The position numbers were made by a program, and so were the translations under genes. Below are positions 10,612 to 23,800 of a stretch of DNA of 64,000 nt, in pieces (positions within the stretch are counted from its first letter, which is position 1; every line of letters begins with the position of its first letter). The notes beneath the pieces are model-generated. The model made no database searches. It worked only from the letters and a program-made list of their open reading frames with translations, and was not told the origin of the DNA. The stretch spans positions 328,002-392,001 of the forward strand of contig JAAEAF010003762.1 of the NCBI GenBank assembly GCA_011037195.1. The letters are read 5' to 3'. The stretch is from Triatoma infestans (lineage: Eukaryota > Arthropoda > Insecta > Hemiptera > Reduviidae).

Positions 10612-13060
10612 CTTGAAAGTATTTAAGGAGGGAAAAGGAGTCCATTAGGAGGCAGTTGGAAATGCGTACATTACGGCATTCCTCTTAACCATCGGCCGTG
10701 GAACATTGTTGACTGGGCACTAGGCCTAGAAAATGCATAAGCTTAGTAAAAATGTGATCGATATGAATCATTTTTCCAGATCGAGGAAGAGACAATGTTT
10801 CAGGTCATCTGGCATTACGAGGGCCTGGCAAGAACGAGATTGCTCTGTGGCCAGAGAAACTTCCTAGTGGATGTTATCGAATTAGTTGAATCGATAGCAA
10901 GTTACGATCTCTCTAAGCGTATGATTAATGTTAGTTAATGGGAAGGGAGTTCAGGAGATCGGCATGGTTCGTTGTGATTGTGTGCACTGGTACCAGTCCA
11001 CTACTTTTTATTCTATACTAAGCGATTAGAACGAATAGATTGGAGCTGGATGAGAGGAATGGAAGAAAAAAGGAGGCAGCAGAAGTTGACTGGAAGTTAG
11101 TTAGTCAGCAAACAGAAGTCCATTGAGACTGTATGGTTAATGAAAGAAGAGTGAGAGAGTGTACCAAAAATACCTACCTCAGCAAAGTTTAGCAATCGTC
11201 GGCGCAAACATAAATGAAAATGCTTTGCCAGGACAAACAAAGGCGCTTATCAGGAGAAATGGACACCAAAATTATAGCACCATACAAATGCTAATAATAA
11301 TAATACGAATCGAAGTTAGGACAAACAACAAATCGAACAAACCGGAAATGAATACTAGAAAGCTCTTTCCTGATTCCTTGAAATCCAATCACTCCAAAAA
11401 CAAGGAAGGAGGATTAATAAACCAAAAACAAATAAACAATATTACAAAAACAATCCCAATTTTAATCCTCATAATAACTGAGATGTTGAAAGAGCATACA
11501 GAAATGTGTTTGGCAAGTAGCTATCAGACATGGAACCAGCAGAATACTAAAAATGAAAGTGTATTAGTGATAGGATGGGATCATTTATAGTAAATAGTAG
11601 TGCTGGTGAGGAGGAAGTAAATTATTTGATAGCTCCATCTTGTAATCTAGACCCTGGGCTAGATATCGAACTATTTGCCTCCACCCCTATGGAATGCTGG
11701 GAGTATCCCTTAGAATAAAATAAAAATAAAGTCATAAGATATATATATATATCTATATATATATATATATATAATATATATTATATGTGTGTGGTGTGTG
11801 TGTGTGGGTGTAAGATTCTTTCCCTTTTTCTTTTTGAGGGTTTGTAAGAATTCTCCACGATGAGCTGGGAAAGGGAGGGAAGACGACTAGAAAAGTAGTA
11901 ATACTTGGCAGAGCTGGAGGGAAAAGCTGGAAAACTGGAAGCAGCTATAAACATAGAGATATTGCTCTGAAACAACATGGCTGGCTAGAGGAGAAACTGC
12001 GGCTACTTTTTAAGGAAATAAGTGGGTCGGAAATGATAGGAGTTGGTCTAGATTTGTTATTACGCAAAAAAAAGGGGGGTTCATTTTAATAGCTGCTGGG
12101 GAAACCATGTGCAGAGTTATGTAAGTGGAGCAGGCGGAGCCATATTTGCTTTCAAAGCACTAGTCGAGCTAATAAACATCCCACATTAGCTCTAAAAATG
12201 CTAATAAAACAAATGAACACAAATTCAAGCCAAAAAAACAAATACAGTACGACGCTGGTTTATTAAATATAAATCTATTTTATTTCAATTTAATTTTCAA
12301 ATTCTAATAAAATAAAAAATTAATTTCTCAAAGATACAAAAAGAATTATTATATTACTTTGTTAAATTTAAATTTCCAAACATAAAAAAAAGACTGACGT
12401 TTTCAATTTAGCCAAAATTGAATCTTTTAATAGTCTGAAAGTGATGTTTACCAAATTTATAATAAGTCTTTTTTACAAAACTTTACTTCAAAAAGAAATT
12501 TTCTTAAAAATAATATTAAAATGACTGTATCTAGAATATTTATATAAATTTTATAAACAATAAAATAAATGTATAAATAGATAGTTTTAAATTTCATTTT
12601 CTGGAACTAGATTCTATTTTTCAAGAAAAATGACGTTGAATTGAGGGTTGATCGGTTAAAAGTTTGAGAATTTTTTTTTTTTTAATATGAACACTTTGCA
12701 TAAATTTAATTTCCATGGCAATAAATCTTAATAATTATATCAATAATAATATATTGATTAAAATAACATATATTATAATAATTGATATATTATTATTAAA
12801 TAATAACAGATTATTTTTAAAAAAGTACTTGAAATAACTCAAAATTATTCTTTATTCTGATCTCGTAAACAAGTGTATTCTTTGTGGCCTTATCGCCCTC
12901 ACCAGAACAACGACAAAGTTAATAATCAGTAAGAAAATAAATTAAAAATCTGATTTGAAATACTCTCTTACGCAGTTTTAGTAAAATTTCTTAAATTGGG
13001 AAATGTCATTGGGAAATTGGGATTGGAGTCATTTGCCCTAACTTCAGTAAATACATAATT
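10612..13060. other. Unannotated stretch with one unrecognised ORF
   Basis: The 10620-11160 part is GC-richer than average but has no protein similarity I can name. An open frame at 11159-11590 (+, 143 codons, Asn/Ile/Lys-rich) has no recognisable domain and a composition expected of AT-rich non-coding DNA, so I do not call it a gene. An AT/GT microsatellite lies at 11739-11812. The 12280-12850 part is extremely AT-rich. Confidence 0.35.
11739..11812. repeat. (AT)n/(GT)n microsatellite
   Basis: Compound simple repeat of AT units passing into TGTG units. Confidence 0.9.
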
Positions 13061-13759
13061 CGTGGGTGCATAAGTGCCTACCCAGCCAGATAGTAATCGC
13101 CAAAATAGCAGTACTTCCTCAATAACAGATATACAAGAGACAAAATTGACAGACAGTCTAAATAAGCAATGTATTCTCGTAAAGGTTGGTTAAAAACATA
13201 TTTGCAGTAGATAATTCTGACAGTTGAAAAAAGATGTTTATGATTTTGACTGCAGTAAACACCTACAATCAACTTAACAACATATCTGGCGGAAAATGTA
13301 GCTAAACATTAAGGGAAATAAGGTTGTAATGCAAGAAATAAAAACACGTCAGAGGTTACCTAATGACTAGATTTGCTTTATCTCTCACACCAACGTCAGG
13401 AAGCGCTGCTTGCAAACATTCTCCTAGTGTTTGTATACTCTGCCACTCTCACTTTCTTCTCTTGAAATCACACTAGCCGTTTCTTTTACACATCACAATT
13501 TATCAAACCAACGACTTAACAACAACTGGCATCAGCAACTACGGCCATATTGTTTCTTGTTTTTTTTTTTTTTCAGCATTCAGTCTCTTCTAACCATCTC
13601 AATTACTCTCTGTTAAAACTACTGAGAGAGGAAGAACATGCTCTGTTTTCTTTCAATATTTCTCCACAAAAACTTACCACTACATATATGTTTTTTTCTG
13701 ATACTGACTGTCCATTAGGAATAATCTGCTCGCTTTATAGTTATGGCCCGTTCTGTCCG

Positions 13760-13800
<41 letters not shown>

Positions 13801-15400
13801 CCATATTCAGGTTTCATAATGAAACAGTCACGGAGATTGTACTAAACATACATCTAAACAAATATACCTCTTTGACTTGTATATCACTTTCCCAATAATA
13901 AACATTTCATTTTCATTTTATTGAGTTATTCCAAACAGATGCCCTGTTAGTAACTGAGAGATTTAAATCGATTTATTCAGGATCTTCTATACTTTTAGCT
14001 CACGAAAACAACGAATGGTGTTCGATTAGCGTTGCGATTCACACAATTATGAATTCGCCACACTAACGTCGAAGCTGGTTGCAAAGCTAAAAGCAAAACT
14101 GTAAGACCAGCTGATCATGAACTCATCAAAAACTTGGCTCTTATAGGATAAAAAATCAATGGATATAGTAAAGTTTATTTAACCTATTAGAACTCCATTT
14201 TTACACCAGTTTAAGTCAACTGAAACAATTTATAAATGTCAAAAACCAACCCTCATCTAGTTGTAACCCTTTGTTACTTTCTCTTATATCTGTAGAAGTA
14301 AATATTGAACTTCTCACCACACTTACATGTTTTGAGGATTGTAGACAATAAACAAAACTAGGAGTAAGAGAAAGTAAAAAAAGTTTTTGTATGTGTGTGC
14401 CGCGCCTAAGTAAAGTTTCGATCTATACTCATCAATCGATATATAACTTTATTGATTTTTCTTTTAATTTTCAGTTTTCTCGTTTTCTCGAAAACAAGTT
14501 TCTCGCAAACTTTTAATTTTACCTTTTTTTCTGGGTTATGAAAGATTTAAAAAGCTCTAAACTGACTGTTTAGTTTTGCTGAAGTTGTTACAAACGTTGC
14601 TTGAAAATCCCTTGGACTTAGTCAGTTAGATTCAAATATAATTTATACTCTATTTGTCATACTTATTTGTAACATTCAAACCCAATTAAGTTTAATAATA
14701 ACTGCAGTAACAGAAAGTCGTGTGAATGTTTCACACGAGATTTTTCTTAAATATATTTATATACAAGAAAATTATATGGATATATATATATATATATATA
14801 TATTAGACAACAGATAATTACTATTACTAGTTGATATATGTATTTATATATAATTCCGTGTATCTCATAACTGTACATTAATTAATTTAAAGGAAGTTAA
14901 TGTATTATTATTATTAATCTATGAAATGTGTCATACGACGATTTATTTTGCATTATTTATTAAATCCAATCAATTAATTTCATAATTCATTAATATTTAA
15001 CTGATAATTGAATAATAATTGATCAAAATATGTACCGTATTGATGAATAATTGAAGAATAATTTAACACCCATACTGATTTAATGGCCTTTATGTCATGG
15101 TCTTATTGTAGGAAGTCGCAATGGGAATGCCACACCTTCACTTGAAGACAAAAAGTCATTTTTTTCTGTAACCTCACGAAGTTTTCTAATACGCATCAAC
15201 AATTTTTTTTTTAGTGTTCCGTTTTTAAATGGCGGATTCCGGAACTATTTTATTTCCAATTGAACATAGTATTTTTTTTGTTTTCAGTTATAAAAACTAG
15301 ATTTTTTTCACGAAAAATAGCGAATTCAATTAGATTGGGTGAATAGTACACATGCTACATTCATTTCGGTTTAATAAAGATACTAAAACAATAAAATTAC
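13061..15400. other. Unannotated stretch with simple repeats
   Basis: Simple repeats: (GC)n(AC)n at 13757-13796 and (TA)n at 14780-14803. A family R type 3' end (GGAGTAAGAGAAAGTAAAAA) is at 14360-14379 and a solitary TIR-family end (AGAAAGTCGTGTGAATGTTT) at 14705-14741. No ORF resembles a known protein. Confidence 0.4.
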
Positions 15401-15404
15401 CTTT

Positions 15405-15835
15405 TTTTATCAATGAGATGTTCAAATGTAGAAAACGCCCATGATTTTATTATACACACCTTCGCTCTTTCAGTAGCTGCAGCGATAGAAGCTGAATTGC
15501 AGTGCTCCTGCAGGGCTCTGAAATTCTATACTGTTGTCGCACAACTGAAGTTATCAGATGTAGGCCACTGTACACGAGCTACGTGTTAAATCAGCCGACC
15601 ATTCAGGCCAAAACATTGAAGTAAGTCCTTCCCACTAGGTAAATTTACGACTTAAATATTGAGTTACATTGGGCAGGATAATATCGTCTACCTGAAACCA
15701 CATGCGATGGCGAAGATACAGTGGTAAATCCTTTAAAAGATTAGGCAATGTGTTGCTTGTGAACAAATTGAGAAAGAAATAACCAGCTGCATTGTTTACA
15801 AAAAAGTACGACTCCAATAAAGTCAAAATTAAGTG
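15405..15835 (-). pseudogene. Decayed IS630/mariner-related DDE transposase, C-terminal part
   Basis: On the minus strand, TLPNLLKDLPLYLRHRMWFQ leads into a catalytic-Asp segment (MWFQVDDI), a stop inside SRKFT*WEGL, the WSADLT piece corresponding to the usual PRSPDLTPLDFF region, and a C-terminus AKVCIIKSWAFSTFEHLI that parallels the RACIxxxGxHFEHLL end of insect mariner-like transposases. Stops and changed catalytic surroundings show it is inactive. Its best relatives should be the insect Tc1/mariner-like proteins with MWFQxDGAPAH motifs. It is a different family from the 2314-2702 copy. Confidence 0.65.
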
Positions 15836-16539
15836 AGACTGCCACCATGCTGTCTGTAGAGTTCTTAAGCAAAAATATCATACACCAACCTTAGCATTCA
15901 AATATCAAATGACCAAATAAAAGTAAGGACCAATGGAAAAAGACAAGTAATAATAATAAATGGTAAGTAAAATATATGGAAGCAAAATGTGAAGTAAATA
16001 AGGACTTCTATCTGAAATTAAATATATATTGTTCATAATTTTGTACAATCATGCATTTATTTAGTTAAATTTCTTATTATTTCACTACTAACAATAATTT
16101 TGTTTCTCTTACATATTTAAGAGGAAGTAATCACCAATTCGTGCCAGTTTTTCAAAAAGCGTTTTCGTCGGAAATTCATGTATTTTGAAGTCCTCTGATA
16201 TAATCTCTTTCACTCATTCTGTAGGGTTGAACTGTTTTCTTTCTTTTTCCAGTGGTCCGCCATTTTATCGATAACTACAACCAACGAGTTGTCTGCCGTA
16301 CTAAATACTCGTATAAGAACCTAACACAGTTTTCTACGAAAATTTATTTTAGAGAAGTTCTGGGAGAACTGGGTTGTCATGGTAACCAATAAAGTGTCAT
16401 TTTAAAGCGTCTTTATAAAGGGAGCTGCGAAGGTACAAAAAAAAATTTGCCTTTAGGAAGAAGTCGCACAAAGCTAACATTCCTTGATCAACTCCCTGAG
16501 CTATGCTAAGTAAGAATATCACTTATTCCTAGCTTATAT

Positions 16540-17178
16540 AGATCCTCCATTGACATTCGCTAACAAAATAATCTAAATGTAATCTCTGTATGAGGAGGGC
16601 ATTGACTAAGATAAATAGTAAATACAGTTTTCTTCTTTCCAGCTTCACACAGTATACAGATGGCATTGACCTGCTTCCCAAGGTATGCACATGTCCAGGT
16701 ATAGGAACGTTCCAGGTCTATCAAGAATCTTATTATCCACAGATCCAACTATTACTTAGCGAAATCTGATCTAACTCCTTCAGATCTTTTGGCCTATGTA
16801 CAGCTTCTCATATCGGTCTAGTGCCTCTCTCCAATTCTGCTAGTCTCCATTTCTTGACATTCACAATACCGTTTTGAGACTGCCAGCATAAGTGCTGGTC
16901 TGCAAAATACTATGCTAGACTCATCCTCTTCAAGCTCATCAACATTGTTATTCTCTTCTATCCCTGTTCGTCTAGGATTCTAGAAGACTCCAGGGATCCA
17001 GAAAACTCAACCGTTCTTCATTGAGCAAGACCCATTGTCTTCTGCAATTTCCTACTAGCTTTGAATCACAACAGTGTTTCACTAGTGCCTTCACAGTTGC
17101 TTGATTATCAGTGACCTCAACAATATCTCTCTGGATCGTCTCTAACATTTCACAATACTCCATAATGCCAAAGATCAC
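16540..17178 (-). pseudogene. LINE RNase H and C-terminal zinc-motif relic
   Basis: On the minus strand, IVEVTDNQATVKALVKHCCD resembles the TDSQAALKAL core of the RNase H domain carried by I/R1/LOA-type LINEs. About 400 bp further on, CILCEAGKKKTVFTIYLSQC resembles the C-terminal CxxC...H/C finger. The frame between is broken, and the second His of the finger is not evident. RNase H in such elements removes template RNA. Moderately confident; the match rests on short motifs. Confidence 0.5.
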
Positions 17179-18540
17179 CGATGCAAGTCTATCTAAAGCA
17201 ACAGTTTTAATTTTTTTTTTATGAATTATTGGATTTTTTATTCAAAATAGTCACTTTCTCAAATATATTTTTATTCATAAAAAATAAAAAAGTTTCTGTA
17301 CAAATATCTTTCCTTGAATTGTGTGTACAATAGCTACGAAAGGTATATACATATACAAAGTCGAGAAAAGGTTGTGTAAGCACTTAAATGATAGCTGTTT
17401 CCATTTTTTTAAATATTCAAAAAAGTAGTTTAAAAAATATATTATTTAATACTAAATGACCTTCAGTTTTTACAAATGAATCGTTCATTTCAGTGGTGAA
17501 GTCCAAAGTAAAGTTTGCATCTTGAACAGACTATAAATTTTTTAGTTAAATGGATTTATTACAAATTTTATATAAAGAGGGAAAAATAAAATAAAATAAA
17601 TCACAAGGGCAATCAACGGACAATGGGGTTCATTACCTGATTCATTTACAATTCAGTAATAAATGTGTCCTAAAATTTAATAATTTCTCTGCTCACTATT
17701 GTCAACAGAATTAGAAATGAAGTAAATGAGAAAAAATCTTTAAAAAATACCATCTACTAAAATGTCTACTCCTCTTATCATTGGCACAAAATCCTAAAAA
17801 ACGAGATAGCATTTGTTTACAATCTCTTATAAAATTTTCGAAATTGAAAAATAATTATTTATTTGATCAGACGATAAAGTGCCACTATTACACATTGAAG
17901 ATTTACATCTGAACTAGAGTTGTAAACGGAATTACGTTTAACAAATATTACATTATTTTTTTACAGTTAAAACTGTTAAAACAAAAAATTAAAAAAAGTT
18001 ATCAAAACTGGTAAGAATGTAACATCTTTATGATAATGTTATTTATGGGAAGCTTACCTGCAGAAAGGTAGTAGGAAACCTGCAGAACATTAGGTTGAAG
18101 TTAAGCAGAATTATATTATAATTTCTCTAATATTTAATTTATAATTAAATTGATTTTAAAATATTAAAATAAATATTAAATTATGAATTTTACTTTAACA
18201 TTATTAATATATTTTATCAATTTCATCCAAAATCTTGAAATTTGTTTAATTAAAAGATGGCAACCCTTTTAATCTCTAGAGATTATAGCGATGATTTTAG
18301 AAGAAAAATTGTCAAATTAGTCAACTTTCGAAGAAAGAAATAAATTATTGTTTATATTTATTTATTTATTATTATTGTTGTTTTTATTATTAAAGTATTA
18401 AAAAAAAAACTTCTTTTTCTTTCTAATCATTTTAGCAAAAAATCATAATGCAATCATTCAAGTAATACTATTGGAAAAGTTAAAAATAGAAGTGTAGAAT
18501 TATAGCGGATGACAAGAAGTTCGAGAGGCAGAGTAATTAG
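17179..18540. other. Unannotated AT-rich stretch
   Basis: No ORF or repeat recognised. The last part, from about 18500 (TTCGAGAGGCAGAG...), may belong to the 5' leader of LINE-A. Confidence 0.4.
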
Positions 18541-18850
18541 AAGTACTCAGGGGGACCCTTGAGATTTGTAGATAGGGCTACTAGTAAGAGAGAGTGCAAG
18601 AGTTAGAGAGTGACATTGAGTGTAAGTTTCATTGAGTTTATTGGATCCCCCTCCAAGCTAATATAATCCTTCTGACATTCTGACTCTCAGATAAAATTTA
18701 TATCTTTGGAAGAGTTGTTATTTTATAGAGATTTACTTATCGATAAATATTGGGATAATAATTATGTCAAAGTAGCTTTTCTTCATTAGAATTTTTAGGA
18801 TATTTAAATGGAGATATTTTTAATTTTAGCAAAAGAACATTGCTTCAGCA

Positions 18851-19721
18851 ATGAATTCGTTAACAAACGAAATGAAAGCGATGAGAAAAGACTTTGACAC
18901 AATTAGGGAAGAAAATAAACGTATTTCCTTAGCAGTTTCTTCTTGTGATAGTCTTTTAAAAAGTCATTTCGCGAATTTAAACGGGAAACCACCCAGTTAA
19001 AAAATATGATCATTAACTTAGAAAAACAAAACTTGCAACTTAAAGGTGAACTTGCTCAGATTCATCGTCTACACATTACAATGCTATAAAAATATCAAAT
19101 TTTCCTAAAGCGGAAAAGGAAGAGCCGTTAGAAGTTTTTAAAAAAATATGCACCGTTGTTGAATTTGATTTTAACTTCGAATATGTTAAAGACTGTTTCT
19201 GCTTAAATCCTAGAAATACCAGAGTTCTTCCAATGATTATAATTAAATTTTTAAGAGATAAAGATAAATCATTGTTTCTGAAACATTTAAAAGAAAAAAA
19301 TATCCGCTTGTCATCTGATATGTTTGAGAAGGAAAATCCGAGCGTTCCTATTTATATATCGGAATTTCTATCTCCAATGTTCAATTCGCTCTTCAAAGAG
19401 GCAAGATCTTTAAAAGGAGGTGATGTATTTAAATACGCTTGGGTAAGAAACGGCAGAATTTTCGTTAAAGTTTCAGAAAATTCGAATGCAAAAATAATAA
19501 ATAGTAAATCAGATTTAGACGAATATCTGAAACCAAAACTAGTACATGGCGAAAAGAAAGGCCGTTTTGAAGAATACGAAATCGAAGAATCTGATGCAAC
19601 AGATATTTCTGAAGTAAGCCAAGGAAGCAAAACTAAGAAGAGGAAAAAAGTGGGTGGAAAAAAGGCTAGTTACGAGAAGATCGATCAGTTTTTTCGTTTA
19701 CCAGAGAAAAAAGAAAAATAG
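18851..19721 (+). pseudogene. LINE-A ORF1: coiled coil plus FP25K/L1-ORF1p-like domain
   Basis: Start ATG at 18851. The N-terminal part (MNSLTNEMKAMRKDFDTIRE, then after a frameshift near 18985 TTQLKNMIINLEKQNLQLKG) has the heptad pattern of a coiled coil. The C-terminal part at 19233-19721 (IYISEFLSPMFNSLFKEARS, KYAWVRNGRIFVKV) matches the domain shared by baculovirus FP25K proteins and ORF1p of some insect LINEs, and ends in a Lys-rich tail. It would bind element RNA as an oligomeric chaperone. The C-terminal frame overlaps the start of ORF2 by a few bases or directly abuts it. At least one frameshift (about 18985) and a stop near 19089 make it inactive. Confidence 0.8.
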
Positions 19722-19728
19722 AACTTTT

Positions 19729-20612
19729 CGATCAACTAGTGGAAAAGGCTTTCAACTCGGATTTTGGAACATTAGTGGGTTTAAAAATATTTATGAAGTA
19801 GGTATTGACATTATTTCTTGGTTTCAGAATTTGGATATAATCTGTTTTTGCGAAACATGGCTAACTGCTTTAAGCTTTCCTCTACCGGAGTTCCTAGTGT
19901 CATATGAGAAGTACCAAGTATTAGCTGTCAAAGAAAAACTATGGGGCGTCCGTCAGCTGGAATCTTAATTTTCACAAGGAAGAATTTTGTAAAAGAGGTT
20001 GAAATTATTGATAGTTCTTTTTCATGGATTTTTATTAAATCTGTTATTGATAGTGAATGGGTAATTATCGGAGTAGTTTATTTCAAACCTAATTTAAATA
20101 ACGCGGTATTCGAAAGTTTTAATGAAGTTCTATACGATATATCTATTAATTACAGTCATTGTAAAATTATAATTGCAGGCGATTTTAATGCACGTATAGC
20201 AAAACTGAACTCTACTGATGATAATGTATTTCAAAATTCCTCTTTTTTTGGAGATAGATATTCATTAGATTCTACCGTAAATAAACAAGGGAGTAAGGTT
20301 CTGGAAATAATGGAAAATTATGGTATGTGGGTGTGTAATGGTAGATCTTTTAAAGATCGTCCTGCCTCTTACACTTATATCAGTGTTAATGGTTCCAGTG
20401 TAATAGACCATGTCTGGGTTAATCAATTTGTTCTTGATTCATATCTAGAGTTTGAGGTGTTGAATACTCAACCTGGGGTATCTGACCATATACCAGTTAC
20501 TTTGAAAGTGAATGTCTCTCCCGTTGATCACTCCCAGTCTCGCACCAACAAGGTGAGTTATAGTGTTTTTAATAGAAATTCCCCTGCATGCAACAGTTTA
20601 GTGAATTTTTAA
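19729..20612 (+). pseudogene. LINE-A ORF2, APE endonuclease domain
   Basis: Two frames joined by a shift near 19945 give a complete apurinic-like endonuclease: GFWNISG (catalytic Asn), FCETWLT (Glu), a GRPSAGILIF strand, IIAGDFNARI (Asp-Asn), a GSSVIDHVW segment and the terminal SDHIP (Asp-His). All catalytic residues are retained despite the frameshift. In the family this domain nicks the target to prime reverse transcription. No ATG is evident where ORF2 should begin, so the start was set just after the ORF1 stop. Confidence 0.88.
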
Positions 20613-22951
20613 ATAACTCCAGAAATGTATACTATAATAGTAGTTCTGCCGACAGTTTAAATGATAATTTAGAAAAATCTATAGAAGAAGGTTTAGTAAT
20701 GAGCGGCATGAAAGCTATTCGTCCTAATAACTTCAGGGGTAGCTGTAGTAAAGATAAATCGTGGTATAATAAAGACTGTTTAGATGCAAAGAAAAAATTA
20801 AATCGTGTCTATAAGTTATGCCGCAAACATAACTTTGAACAATCATATCTTGTCAACTACTTACAAGCCAAAAAACATTATAGAAAAACTTTATCTAAAG
20901 CTAAAGTAAGTTACTATGAAGCTATTAAATTAAAATTAAGAAACGTAAAGAACAGTAAAGATTTTTGGGGGGCTGTGGGAGATCTGCAAAAAAACAGAAT
21001 TTTTCAAAAATGTCCTATTAGTATTGAATTGTGGGAATCCTTCCTTGCAAATGTGCATAATAATGAAATTATTCCTGTTTGTTTACAGAATTCTGATTGC
21101 CATCCATTCTTAGACTATGCGATAACCTTAGAAGAACTAATTGACAGTATAGGTAATCTTAAGTTGTTCAAAGCGCAGAGCCGGATGATATCATTAACGA
21201 GTGTTATAAATTGTTGCCTGCTAACTGGATACATTATATGTGTTAAACCTATTTAACACCATATGGTTAACAGAGAAAGTTCCGGTAAAATGGGGGAAAG
21301 TTAAATTAAAAATGATTTTTAAAAAGGGTAGTCCTTTCGAGCCTTCAAACTATAGAGGATTGCCCTCTTAAATAATATTGTTAAAATCTTTACCAAAATT
21401 CTGAACAAGCGGTTAATAAATTGGGTTGAGATCATGCAAATTATTTCTGAGGAGCAAGTCGGTTTTAGACCTGGGAAAGGGTGTAGAGATGGAGTTTTTT
21501 CCCTATCTTCGTTGGTCAACTTAAACCTTCGTGTAAAAAGAGCTAAAGTATTCGGCATTTTTGTCGATCTTCAACGTGCTTTTGACAGCATTCCGCATGC
21601 GAAACTTTGGGAAAAATTGAATGAGATATCAATTTACGGCAAATTGGTTAATATAATTAAAGATCTTTATGAAAGGGCACTAATATTTATTGATTGTAAT
21701 GGTGAAGTAACAAAAGAATTTAAAGTGCAAGAGGGCGTACTCCAAGGAGAAAACCTCAGTCCCCTTCTGTTCTCGTTATATTTATATGATATAGTTCGGT
21801 TTTTTAGGGACCATGGTGCAATTGGCGTCAGTGTAAATGAAAGAGATGATGTTCTAATGCTCTTGTACGCTGATGACATCGTGATCTTGGGATACTCATG
21901 GCAAGATGTTCAGTTTAAATTGGATCTCTTACATAAATATTGTAATGCGAATCTCCTGAGAGTTAACACGGATAAAACCAAAGTCTTGCCCTTTCATAAG
22001 GGGGGAAAGCTGGGGAAGCATAGGAAGGTTTTTTACCAACAAAATGAAATAGAAATTGTTAAGCAATTTAAGTAGCTTGGCGTTACTTTTGCAGCCAACG
22101 GAATTTTCAAAAAAGCAAGTGACCATAGTAAGTCATTGGGAATTGCTGCCTCATCTAAAGTTAAACAGATTTTGCGTAAGGGTAAGTCCGACTCGTGGGA
22201 CGCAAAAGTAAGGCTGTTTGACTCCATGGTCGCTAACGTGCTAATGTATTGTGCCGAGGTATGGGCTGCTTCATTTGCTGACATGCTCGATAAAGTTCAG
22301 ATATACTTTTTTAAATCTTTATTGCAGCTTCCTAAAACAACCCCTGAGGCTTTAGTGAGGTTTGAGACTGGTAGAGCTCATTTGGAACTTGACGTTTTTA
22401 AAAGATTGCTGAATTGGTGGATGGTCATACTCCAAATGGGTGATACGCGTATCCCAAGATTATGTTACAATAGGTTGTACAGATTGGTTGACTGTCAGCA
22501 GATTCCTTTTAACTGGTGTACTTTACTTTTAATTTCGCTTGGAAAAATAGGAGCTGTAGATTTATGGAAAGCCAATAATTATATGGATGTTAAGAAAAGT
22601 AAAAATAGGTTAATCAGTTCTTATAGATTACATCTAATAAGTTTGGATTTGGATAAAATTTATAATTGTAAATACAATAGTTACATTAGATTTATTAGTA
22701 ATTTTCATAATGGAGAATTCTACTTGAGATTAAATGTGGAGCTTGAATGTATAAAAATATTGTCACAGTTAAGATTGGCTAACAAAAAATTTCCAAGAGT
22801 CCTCTTGAAAAATAAACTCTATAAATTTAACCCGGACACTAACTGTAAGCTTTGTTCAGATAACTCATCAGACACAGTTGCCCACTTTCTGGTTGACTGT
22901 AAATTTTTTACTAACCAAAGACTAAAATCTTTAGTCAACATCTGCTCATAG
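20588..22951 (+). pseudogene. LINE-A ORF2, linker, reverse transcriptase and C-terminal finger
   Basis: The linker at 20588-21170 (KSWYNKDCLDAKKKLNRVYK...) leads through frameshifts near 21170 and stops at 21244 and 21370 into the RT core: EEQVGFRPGKGCRDG, FVDLQRAFDSI (motif A Asp), VLQGENLSPLLFSLYL, and LLYADDIVIL with an intact YADD. The FK*LGV at about 22070 puts a stop in the thumb boundary. The remainder ends in CKLCSDNSSDTVAHFLVDC, a C-x2-C...H...C finger typical of many LINE ORF2 proteins. Relatives are the partial copy at 61030-61815 and, more distantly, LINE-B. Clade not determined. Confidence 0.88.
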
Positions 22952-23400
22952 ATAAAAATACCTGTTTAGATAAATTAGACTGTTTATTGAATTGTTCTAG
23001 TATTGATCAAATTAGATCATTGTGTACTTTCGTAAAAACCTGTTTGATTGTTAAAAATAGTATTCAATGTTGGCTATAAAGCACAGTAGTAACTTCTCAG
23101 TGATATTTGAATCAAAATGAAAATAGAAATTATATTCATGTGGGTGGAGTAAAGAGCTGATTTTATATGCTAGTTTAATGTTAAAAAATTACTATAAAAT
23201 TATCAATTTATTAACTAATATCATCTATTATATTGTTTCTGCCTGTTTTGCGCCTTGTCTTTATTTTGTATTCTTTTATAAGAAAGAGATTGTTTGTTTT
23301 TGTTACTTACTGAACTCCTGCTTTTATAAGATTTGTAATTTTAAAAAAAGCAAAAATAAATATAATAATATAAAAAAAAAAATTTTAGCAAAAGTTTGTT
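22952..23400 (+). mobile_element. Probable LINE-A 3' region
   Basis: AT-rich sequence after the ORF2 stop, with an A-rich patch at 23363-23391 that may be the element's tail. No matching target-site duplication could be set with confidence. Confidence 0.35.
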
Positions 23401-23689
23401 TCTCACAGCTAAGATGGAAATTTAAATTAATATCCAAGTGCCCACACAAACACGAAATTTTAATAATAGCAATCCGATCTCCAGATACAGTACTTGTAAT
23501 TAATGCAATATAAGTAGATCTGTAACATAATCAAAACAAAAAAGTGTAATTTAAAATTTTACATTTTTTTCTCCCAAAACTAAATCTCACTAAAAAGAAG
23601 GGAAAACATTTTTTGTTAGGAAAAACTGAAAGTTGTAGCTCCAGTTCATCGTTTTACATCAAACTATAATTTTTGTTTTTAATTTATTT

Positions 23690-23800
23690 AATTCTATGAT
23701 TTTATCCCTCGTTGCATGCATCATTATTTTGGTTCTGTCCGGTTTCGGATTCTCATCCATCGTCAGAGCAAGGATTTCAATCAACTCTAGTAGAGAGTTG
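23690..23800 (-). repeat. Fold-back family fragment (GATGGATGAGAATCC core)
   Basis: Contains GTCCGGTTTCGGATTCTCATCCATCGTCAG, split here as a GGTTTCGGATT half and a CTCATCCATCGTCAG half, plus an upstream TTATCCCTCGTTGCATGC arm like that of 4057-4269. The opposite arm is not clearly present. Confidence 0.55.

Noticed and set aside
11159..11590. 143-codon ORF as a gene
   Set aside because: Low-complexity Asn/Ile/Lys composition, no domain, and isolated from any promoter or splice context I can see.
13550..13819. 89-codon ORF ending in repeated His-Thr
   Set aside because: The repeat is simply the translated (CA)n microsatellite.
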